In this document: piece after piece, positions 57,335 through 64,000 of the stretch | How the letters are laid out: each line of letters begins with the position of its first letter | Numbering within the stretch: position 1 is the stretch's first letter | Assembly (NCBI GenBank): GCA_963820375.1 | Contig: CAWFZX010000016.1 | Location: 329,889 to 393,888, forward strand | From: AWTP1-13 sp963820375 | GTDB lineage: Bacteria; Pseudomonadota; Alphaproteobacteria; Rhizobiales; Hyphomicrobiaceae | Length of the DNA stretch: 64,000 nt | Direction: 5' to 3' | Translations under genes and position numbers: made by a program | The notes under the pieces: model-generated | Database searches by the model: none | What the model was told of the DNA's origin: nothing | What the model saw: the letters and a program-made list of their open reading frames with translations, nothing else

Positions 57335-58345
57335 AGGCTGCGTGAATTGCACTGAGCACTGCAAGCCTTCGGGCAAGAACTTGCGCTCGATTGCAGCCCC
57401 CGAGACGGCGTTGTCAATCAGAAGTGTGCCGAGGCCAACCCTGCCGGGGGAAGCGCAAGGCGGACCACCCGTTTCGCGCCACCGCATCGTGACAAGCGGA
57501 TCGACTCCGTTATTGGGTGCCAAGGACCAGTCCAGATTGACCACCCCTCCGCTGTTCGACCATGCGCCGTGTTTGACGGCGTTAGTTGCAAGTTCATGGA
57601 GCACGAGAGACAGCGATGTTGTGGAATCGGCCGATAAGTGCACCGGTGGACCCGTCAACCTCAGTCGATCATTGTTCGGAGCCAACGGCTTGAGCGTGTC
57701 AGCGGCAAGTTGTCTAAGGTCAGCTCCAGCTAGTTCATTCGCGACCAGCAATTCTTGAGCGACTGCCAACGCCTGGAACCGAGACGTCAATGCGCTGGCC
57801 AACTCACTCGGAGTCGCTGCATGTCGACTTGTGTGGGAGGCTATCGATGTCGCGAGAGTGAAGATGTTGCGGATGCGGTGGAGAAGTTCCCGATTCAACT
57901 GGGCAAGCTTTTCTTCAGCACGCGTGCTTTGCTCAAGCAGGTCGTTGCTGCGTCTTCTCTCGGCGAGGATTCGCTCAACCATCACATTCAACTCGTGGGA
58001 AATCGCGGCGATAGCGCCACCGAACAGAGCGAATATCGATAGTGCCGCGACCCCGGAGCCTTCCAGCTCGAGCGAAAAGCGCGGATTGATGAAGAAGTAC
58101 CAGGACGCCACAAAAGACAGTGCAAGGACCGTAAGGCCCACGCGAGCACCACCAACGAGAGTGGCCAACAGAATAGCAATGAAAAAGGTTATGAACGGCA
58201 GCCCGACTGGAAGAACTCGCTCCAGCACCCAACGCAACAGGAAGGCAACTGCAAAAAGCCCAAGGCCCACGCCCCAGCCCCACCGACGGCTCCGCCGCAG
58301 GACAGGTAACCGGTGCTCGGCAAGCTCCTGGACCCAGACGTGCAT
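57284..58345 (-). CDS. HWE-family sensor histidine kinase
   Basis: A 353-residue membrane kinase. The N-terminal DUF4118-like four-span region (LGLFAVAFLLRWVLERVLPV, FITFFIAILLATLVGG, VGLTVLALSFVASWYFFINP, VAALSIFALFGGAIAAISH) is KdpD-like. A coiled linker follows, then the phospho-acceptor block ELLHRIRNIFTLATSIASHT, the N box LVLHELATNAVKHGAWS, and the diagnostic WxE motif in MRWRETGGPP of HWE kinases. It probably takes part in general stress or light signalling of the alphaproteobacterial type, but the signal is unknown. ATG 58345 is chosen over 58387. No response regulator gene is adjacent. Its tail overlaps the truncated recombinase frame. The 340 bases upstream, to 58684, hold no gene I can support. 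Confidence 0.9.
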   Translation of the reverse strand: MHVWVQELAEHRLPVLRRSRRWGWGVGLGLFAVAFLLRWVLERVLPVGLPFITFFIAILLATLVGGARVGLTVLALSFVASWYFFINPRFSLELEGSGVAALSIFALFGGAIAAISHELNVMVERILAERRRSNDLLEQSTRAEEKLAQLNRELLHRIRNIFTLATSIASHTSRHAATPSELASALTSRFQALAVAQELLVANELAGADLRQLAADTLKPLAPNNDRLRLTGPPVHLSADSTTSLSLVLHELATNAVKHGAWSNSGGVVNLDWSLAPNNGVDPLVTMRWRETGGPPCASPGRVGLGTLLIDNAVSGAAIERKFLPEGLQCSVQFTQPSRRGDQQDPPPARAEP

Positions 58346-58684
58346 CGACACTTCAACCGTTGGACCCCGCCAGGGTAATCTACACAAACAATTGGCCGAT
58401 GAAACGCCACGGCTGCGAATGGCGGCTCAGGTTAACATAATTGTCCCATCCTCCCTGTCGGGGTCCATCCACAGGCGCAAGCCGCCGGCTGTAGGGAAGT
58501 ATCTGCAGCTCTCCGAGCTACTGGCGGTGAACGCGATCGCGCCCTTGTTAGTCGCCGCCGTCACAGCGCTCGGGCAGGCGATACATATAACGCCTTGAAG
58601 GGAGAACTGCTCAGACGAAGCTGAATATGCAGCCTAGCACCATTCTCAACAACTGGCGGCTGAACATCCGGCAATGGGTGGCTG

Positions 58685-58945
58685 TTACTTGGCCTTGGTG
58701 TCCGGATCGATAATGGTCTTCGATGAACCATCTGGCGCCGCCTGCATGCCCGGTGGTGTCTGACCCTGTGGACTTTCAGCCGGCGCGCCCCCACTTTTGG
58801 TGTTCAAAGGCCCTGTTGGTCCTTGCGGCGGCATTTCGCCCTTGTTTTCAGAAGAAACGGTCGTCCCGGTGCTGTGCGGCGAAGGTGGCGATGGTTTATC
58901 GACCTGGCAAGTCTGCGCCGACACCATTTGTGCACAGGCCGACAT
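58685..58945 (-). CDS. Small hypothetical protein with a Pro/Gly-rich tail
   Basis: An 86-residue protein. It reads MSACAQMVSAQTCQVDKPSP, then GPTGPLNTKSGGAPAESPQG and TPPGMQAAPDGSSKTIIDP. The SGGAPAxSPQGxxPPGMQ block is one I associate with a recurrent small exported protein of Hyphomicrobiales. Here the usual signal peptide is not evident, so the true start may lie upstream or the gene may have lost it. Function unknown. Confidence 0.55.
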   Translation of the reverse strand: MSACAQMVSAQTCQVDKPSPPSPHSTGTTVSSENKGEMPPQGPTGPLNTKSGGAPAESPQGQTPPGMQAAPDGSSKTIIDPDTKAK

Positions 58946-59286
58946 GAAGGCATTGCGACTTGCCAGACTCTCCTTCGCAAGAGTTGGGGGAAGTTGCTAC
59001 CGTCTTCGATTTCGTATTGTCTGGATCGAATCTCGGTCGAGACATGCGATCGACCTCGAGGCTGCAATACCTTGGCGCGATGCATCCTGCCGTTGCACGT
59101 CTCAAAGCTTTGAGGCGTCAGTGCTCCGCGAAGCGGCTGCAGCGACCAGTGCATCTTGGCGAATGAACGGACAGGGTTCTGTACCGAATAGAAATGACGC
59201 TATCGGCAAATCAATTGGCGAGCCAAAACCTGGAACGAAGGCTTGTACGCGTCCCTAACCAACCGTGCGCCATCGTCCTGCTCTAA
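58946..59286. other. Region between a small gene and the hybrid kinase, no gene seen
   Basis: Short frames only. The area lies downstream of the hybrid kinase stop and upstream of the small minus-strand gene, so it may hold that gene's promoter and a kinase terminator, but neither is clear. Confidence 0.4.
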
Positions 59287-62200
59287 TTACGTCGAGCTTC
59301 TGATTCCCTCGATTTCAACAAGTGCGTGACGCAATTGCACCACGAGCGGACCGAGCAGGTCACGGCAGTGTACCCGGTCGCCGACCTTGCCCGCCTGCTC
59401 GAGGGCCGCGGCGGCAGCGCCAACGCCGGTTGCACCGACCGCCTGCGCGGCGCCCCTGAGCTTGTGCGCTGCAACGGCCAATGTCGCAAGGTCGCCGGTG
59501 CCCGAGGCAGCGTCGATCTCCCGTTCCACTTCGATTGCCGTGTCACGGAATTTCCCCAACAGCGAATCGATGGCGGCGCGATCGTCGCCGAGCCAAGCCG
59601 CAAGGGTGTCGCGATCGATTGCGGCGGCGGGTTTCGACAGGTTCGTGGGGCCGCCAATATTGCCCTCACCCTGAATGGGCAGCCAGCGTTCCAGCGTTGC
59701 GCGTAGCCGGTCGATGCTCACCGGCTTCACCAGATAGGCGTCCATGCCGGATGCGAGGCAGCGCTCTTCCTCGCCCTTCATGGCGTTGGCAGTGACCGCA
59801 ACGATCGGCGTGGGGGTACCGCCGCGGTCAGCTTCAGCGGCACGCAGCTGCCGCGCTAACTCGTGGCCGTCCATGCGCGGCATGTGTATATCGGCGAGCA
59901 CGGCGGCGTAGCGGCCGGGCGCCCATGCCGCCAGTGCGTCGACGCCATTGGCCGCGCTGTCGGCGACGATCCCCAGCAGCTTGAGCTGGCGCACGAGCAC
60001 CTCGCGGTTCACGGGGTGATCGTCGACCACCAGGACGCGTGGGCCCTTGCCTCGTCGCGCGCGTAGTTTCACCGATTTTCTGGCAAGCGGCTTCAGCAGC
60101 GACGCGAGTGGGGAGTCCGCCGGCGCCGCCTGAAGCGTCAACGTCACAGTGAATGTGGAACCGACACCTGGCGCGCTCTCGACGGCGACCTCGCCGTCCA
60201 TCAGCTGCGCCAGCCGGCGCACGATCGAAAGACCAAGCCCGGTTCCCCCGAATTGCCGTGTCGTCGAGCTGTCGGCCTGCACAAAGGGTTGGAACAGCCG
60301 GGCGAGTTGTTCCGTGCCTAGCCCAACGCCGGTGTCGGACACGGCGAGCGTCGCGCGTGTTTTCCCGTCACCGAGTGGCACGGTGCCGACGCTTACCCGC
60401 ACACGGCCGCGTTCGGTGAACTTCAGGGCGTTGCTCAATAGATTGAACACGATTTGCCGCACGCGGGTGGGGTCCCCGAGCAGCGCGTCGTCGGACCCGG
60501 CCTCGATCTCGGCGTCGAGGACGAGCCCCTTGGCCACCGCCTGCGGCCGGAATGTGTCCAGCGCGCCCTCCACCAGGCTGCTCAGCGAGAAGGGTGTGGC
60601 TTCAAGCTCAAGACGTCCTGCCTCTATCTTCGAGAAGTCGAGGACAGCATCGATGATATGCAGCAGAGCCTGCGCCGAGTCTCGCATGATCGAAACAGTG
60701 CGTCGTTGCGCCTTGTTGATACCCTGCCGCTCGAGCACGTCGACCATTCCCAGCACGCCGTTCATCGGCGTGCGGATCTCATGGCTCATAGTGGCAAGGA
60801 ATGTCGATTTTGCCTGGTTGGCGGCCTCAGCTTGGGTACGCGCCAATTCAGCCGCGTCGCGCGCGATTTCGGCGGACTCCTTGGCGGCGGCGAGCGCCTC
60901 TTCTCGCTCCTTCAGCTCGGTAATGTTGCGGCTGACCACGAGCAGCCTGCCGCCCTCCAGCGGTTTGAAATTGAATTCGATTAATCGGCCGCTCGCCGTA
61001 CGCCGCTCGTAGCGATGACTCACCGGTTGGAGCACCCGTGCGGCCCACTCCTGAGCGGCCTGCTCGACATCGTCGGCAGGACCGAAATCGCCGCGCTTGG
61101 CCTGGAAGCGCAGGAGGTCGTAGGCCGAGACGCCCCGGCGGGCTACCTCGGAGGGGTATCGCTGGAAGTTGACCAGCTGTTGGTTGATGAACGTCACGCG
61201 GAGGTCCTTGTCGAATAGGACGATACCGTCGCTCATGTTGTCGAGCACGGTCTGCAGCACTTCGCGCGTGCGCTCGACATCGGTACGCGCTACTACAGCC
61301 TCGGCCCCCGCCCGTTCGGCCGAGTCGCGCGCGGCCTCGGCCACTTCCTTAGCCGCGGCCAGCGCCTCCTCTCGCTTCTTCAACTCAGTGACGAAGAACT
61401 GCGTCGCCCTCGCCATCTCGGCGATTTCGTCCTCCCCGACGGTTGAGATCGCGGCAGGCCGTCCCTCGACCTGCGCCCGCATATACTGCTGGAGAACGTT
61501 AAGGCGGGTGATCACTGCGCGTCGCACGTACGCGAAGATTGCGGCACCGGCGGCTAAACATAGGAGTGACATGCCGACGCTCACCCAGGTGAAAGACGAG
61601 ACCATCTCGTTGAAGTACGCGGAACGACTGCCAATCTCGCGCTGGGTGGCGCTCGAAATTGCGGAAACCGAGGCCACAAACGCCGCGCTAGTTTGCTGAA
61701 TAAGCCGCAGCGCTGTCTGGATGGCGGCCTCGGTTTCGATCTGGACACGCCTCGCCTCGAGAAGGCCCGCGGCGCCAAGTCCAAACCGCACGATCTCGCC
61801 GTGCATGCCGCCGATTTTGGACTGCAAGGCTTGCGGCAATTGTTTCCGCACGTCCTCCATGCCTTCGACGAGCGCCTTTAGGCCGGAGTTGACGCGCTCC
61901 AGGCGCGAGGTGGTGCGCACGGCCGGCGCGGCCAGCATGAGAATAATGCATTCCAGGCCTGCTGCCGACCACTCGACCAAGCGCCTCCGATCGGGTTCTG
62001 CGATGGTGGAGTTGGGGCGCTGCTCGGGGCCTCGTTCACCAATCATCGCCTCGTCGGCAACCTTCCTCACACGCGCAGCCAGGCTGGGCAGGCGGGCCAT
62101 GACCGCGTCGAGCGCGTTACTGGCATCGATGCGCTGGCGTACGAGCTCGTCCAAGCCTTTCAGGTTGGCGACCACAGCGTCCAGTTCACGCTGTACAGTC

Positions 62201-62535
62201 GACGCCTGCTCATGATCCTCCGCGGCTCGGTCAAGGTCCGCAACGCTGCGGGCGAGCCTCGTCACCCGGCCATTCAGTTGATCGGCGATGGCTTGCCGCC
62301 GCACCTGCGTGTCGGCAAGCGCAATCTCCGGCGCCGTGGCGACCAGGGTCTGACTCAGTTCCGATAATTGCGAGGCGGCGATCAAGGCGGGTAAATTCGT
62401 CTGGGCGATCTGGTTGAAGCTTGTGCCAAATCGGGCGATCGCGAAAATGGCCACGCCGCTTTGCGTGACCGCGAAGATGCCAATGAGGGCAAGCCCCATC
62501 AGAATGGTGAGCGCCACCTTGTTCCGACGAGTCAT
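59287..62535 (-). CDS. TorS-like hybrid sensor histidine kinase with receiver and Hpt domains
   Basis: A 1082-residue phosphorelay kinase. Residues below count from a GTG-type extension ten residues earlier. TM1 lies at about 18-40 and a helical periplasmic TorS-type sensor at 45-325. TM2 is at 327-350, followed by a HAMP-like linker, a coiled-coil and a PAS domain at 440-555. HisKA has its His in FLATMSHEIRTPMNG (about 595), and the ATPase domain shows NLLSNALKFTERG, DTGVGLG and GGTGLGLSIV. The receiver has Asp in AAVLADIHMPRMDG (about 893) and Lys in AYLVKPVS. A C-terminal Hpt has His in AHKLRGAAQAVG (about 1035). The binding-protein gene 153 bases upstream on the same strand probably supplies its input. 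No partner regulator lies in the window. Confidence 0.93.
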   Translation of the reverse strand: MTRRNKVALTILMGLALIGIFAVTQSGVAIFAIARFGTSFNQIAQTNLPALIAASQLSELSQTLVATAPEIALADTQVRRQAIADQLNGRVTRLARSVADLDRAAEDHEQASTVQRELDAVVANLKGLDELVRQRIDASNALDAVMARLPSLAARVRKVADEAMIGERGPEQRPNSTIAEPDRRRLVEWSAAGLECIILMLAAPAVRTTSRLERVNSGLKALVEGMEDVRKQLPQALQSKIGGMHGEIVRFGLGAAGLLEARRVQIETEAAIQTALRLIQQTSAAFVASVSAISSATQREIGSRSAYFNEMVSSFTWVSVGMSLLCLAAGAAIFAYVRRAVITRLNVLQQYMRAQVEGRPAAISTVGEDEIAEMARATQFFVTELKKREEALAAAKEVAEAARDSAERAGAEAVVARTDVERTREVLQTVLDNMSDGIVLFDKDLRVTFINQQLVNFQRYPSEVARRGVSAYDLLRFQAKRGDFGPADDVEQAAQEWAARVLQPVSHRYERRTASGRLIEFNFKPLEGGRLLVVSRNITELKEREEALAAAKESAEIARDAAELARTQAEAANQAKSTFLATMSHEIRTPMNGVLGMVDVLERQGINKAQRRTVSIMRDSAQALLHIIDAVLDFSKIEAGRLELEATPFSLSSLVEGALDTFRPQAVAKGLVLDAEIEAGSDDALLGDPTRVRQIVFNLLSNALKFTERGRVRVSVGTVPLGDGKTRATLAVSDTGVGLGTEQLARLFQPFVQADSSTTRQFGGTGLGLSIVRRLAQLMDGEVAVESAPGVGSTFTVTLTLQAAPADSPLASLLKPLARKSVKLRARRGKGPRVLVVDDHPVNREVLVRQLKLLGIVADSAANGVDALAAWAPGRYAAVLADIHMPRMDGHELARQLRAAEADRGGTPTPIVAVTANAMKGEEERCLASGMDAYLVKPVSIDRLRATLERWLPIQGEGNIGGPTNLSKPAAAIDRDTLAAWLGDDRAAIDSLLGKFRDTAIEVEREIDAASGTGDLATLAVAAHKLRGAAQAVGATGVGAAAAALEQAGKVGDRVHCRDLLGPLVVQLRHALVEIEGIRSST

Positions 62536-62688
62536 TGCGCGGCCCCCGGACGGCGACAGTCCCACCTGCCTCGTCCGTCGAGGGGCGGAAGCGCAGCGGG
62601 GTTCAGCGCGCCGCGTGATGGCGTGGTTACCGGTGCGGTGGCCCCTGAGGCAACTACGGATGTTGTCGGGTAAGCCATGCGCACCTTT

Positions 62689-63882
62689 CTAATGGGTAGG
62701 TGGGAGGTGGCTCAGCACGGCATCCGGCGTAAACTTGTAGCGCATGACCGCGGGGTTGCGGATCTTGCTGAACCGAGTGAAGTCGACCGCGCGCCAATCG
62801 ACTTTGCCGATCTCGGGGAAGCGCCGCGCGACCGACAAATCGAAGGCGCCCATGGGGAATTGCAGGCGCACATCTTCCTCCGCGAAGTCGCGCCCGTCGT
62901 GGTAGTCGCGGAGAATGACCATCGCCCATGCGCCGAGAAGAAAGTGGCCGCCATGGGTCACAATCATCTCGCCTTTCAGGACTCGCTCGACGCCTCCTTG
63001 GCTCCAGTTAAGCCCGCCCACCACCACATCGACGCCGGGCTTGTATCCGGCTTCGCGCAGGGCCGTGATCGCGCCCAAAGCCATCGGATCGTTGGCCGCC
63101 CACAGCGCGTCAATGCGCGGGCCCTTTTGGAGGAACTCGCGCATCCATGTTTCCGCGCTCTTCTCGCTCCAGTCCAGGTTGCGTACATCGATTAACTCCA
63201 CCGAACCTGGGCCAAACAGCTTTCCCATCACGCTGATGGCACGGTTCAGGCCACGGATGCGGCCAGTACTGGCCGGCGTGTCGACTTCCCCGGCGAGCGC
63301 GAGGAGCTTTAAGGGGCGGTTCTTCTTGATCCGCACCGCCTCGATGAGGATCGCCTCGGCGATCCCATACCCGCCACCCTCGTGGTCGGGTACGATGCTG
63401 CCGAGCCAATGCCGATACTTCGTGCGCGGCTCCCCATATTCTGCCCAATGCTTCTCATCGAGATCGTTGTTCAGCAGGATGAGCGGCACGCCGGCCGCAT
63501 CGGCCAACTTGATGATCTCGCCGCCGACGCCAACATCATTGGTGGCGATCAGGTAGTCAACTCGCGGGCGTTGGCTGACAAAGTCGCGCGCGAGTGCGAT
63601 CGCCTTGTCGAATGAGCGCTGGGTATGGCGCTCGTCAACGTCGATCCCGAGTTCCGCCGCCGCGGCCCGCATCGTCGCGGAGACCTGACGCCAGAATTCG
63701 GGGGGGCCCGTAGGGTTAATGAAACCCACCCGGATATCGCCGCCCCAGGCCGGTGGCGTGGCGCCGGCGAGAGCTGCGGCAACGAAAAGGCCGCGTACCC
63801 AGGACGATATGGCCCGTCTCTTAGTGTTCCGATCCGGCAACTCTGATAACGGGCCAGGTTTAAGCGGATGGTTAATGGACAT
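62689..63882 (-). CDS. Periplasmic substrate-binding protein (sugar-type, Peripla_BP fold)
   Basis: A 397-residue exported protein. The ATG at 63882 begins MSINHPLKPGPLSELPDRNT, and a signal peptide core SSWVRGLFVAAALAGATPPA precedes DIRVGFINPTGPPEFWRQVS. Further landmarks of type I binding proteins are DYLIATNDVGVGGEIIKLAD, GVPLILLNND, TPASTGRIRGLNRAIS, ALWAANDPMALGAITALREA and GVDVVVGGLNWS. No ABC permease or ATPase gene is next to it. Instead a hybrid kinase gene follows, an arrangement known from TorT/TorS and LuxP/LuxQ, where the binding protein presents a ligand to the kinase. The frame is open to 63996 but the extension is not conserved. Confidence 0.88.
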   Translation of the reverse strand: MSINHPLKPGPLSELPDRNTKRRAISSWVRGLFVAAALAGATPPAWGGDIRVGFINPTGPPEFWRQVSATMRAAAAELGIDVDERHTQRSFDKAIALARDFVSQRPRVDYLIATNDVGVGGEIIKLADAAGVPLILLNNDLDEKHWAEYGEPRTKYRHWLGSIVPDHEGGGYGIAEAILIEAVRIKKNRPLKLLALAGEVDTPASTGRIRGLNRAISVMGKLFGPGSVELIDVRNLDWSEKSAETWMREFLQKGPRIDALWAANDPMALGAITALREAGYKPGVDVVVGGLNWSQGGVERVLKGEMIVTHGGHFLLGAWAMVILRDYHDGRDFAEEDVRLQFPMGAFDLSVARRFPEIGKVDWRAVDFTRFSKIRNPAVMRYKFTPDAVLSHLPPTH

Positions 63883-64000
63883 CTTTGGAGTCTCCGACCC
63901 GCTACTTTGGCCAATCGGTGTATCGTCCGTGTGTCGCGGCAGGCTACTTTTGTATCGTCGGTATCGCGCACTTGGCCCTGGCGCAAGCTCCAGCATTAAC

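Overview
The window looks like chromosomal DNA of an alphaproteobacterium, most likely of the order Hyphomicrobiales (Rhizobiales). This rests on the high-GC coding style and on gene groupings typical of that group: fumC followed by a DUF4169 protein and a ribbon-helix-helix protein, a GcrA-type C-terminal domain, an HWE histidine kinase, and several small hypothetical families I associate with Bradyrhizobium-like genomes. No rRNA or species marker is present, so the order is an inference.

From 1 to about 45.3 kb the content is core. It holds fumarase and its two small partners; an AsmA-family envelope protein; a UvrD-type helicase; a DUF3754 protein; aminopeptidase P and an S9 peptidase; and the glutamate synthase genes gltB and gltD with a glutathione S-transferase gene between them. 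A ribosome hibernation factor and an envelope block follow: a DUF459 protein, an MltB-type transglycosylase, galE, galU, an outer-membrane barrel and kdsD. Next come two TRAP permease subunits without a binding protein, an SPFH protein with two tandem NfeD-like genes, hemH, ugd, a CHAD protein, thiS-thiG-thiE, an LplT-like transporter and a DUF2279 protein.

From about 45.3 to 51.8 kb gene density falls sharply. This stretch has one tRNA-Ser(CGA), a repeat-containing lipoprotein, a few small genes (secreted protein, GcrA C-terminal domain, hypotheticals) and recognisable gene corpses. The corpses are a frameshifted response regulator, the C-terminal tail of a GH1 beta-glucosidase, a TctA fragment ending where a Trp codon has apparently become TGA, and a weaker S21-like fragment. 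It reads as a decaying accessory region.

From 51.8 kb to the end lies a regulatory and efflux segment: a TetR / membrane-fusion / RND efflux operon with a good palindromic operator, a truncated serine recombinase abutting an HWE kinase, and a two-gene sensor module at the right edge made of a periplasmic binding protein and a TorS-like hybrid kinase with receiver and Hpt domains.

Three genes (S9 peptidase, TRAP small permease, response regulator) each look interrupted by a single extra base. Either decay or assembly indels could explain this; reads are needed to decide. I saw no CRISPR array, no complete insertion sequence and no TPP riboswitch.
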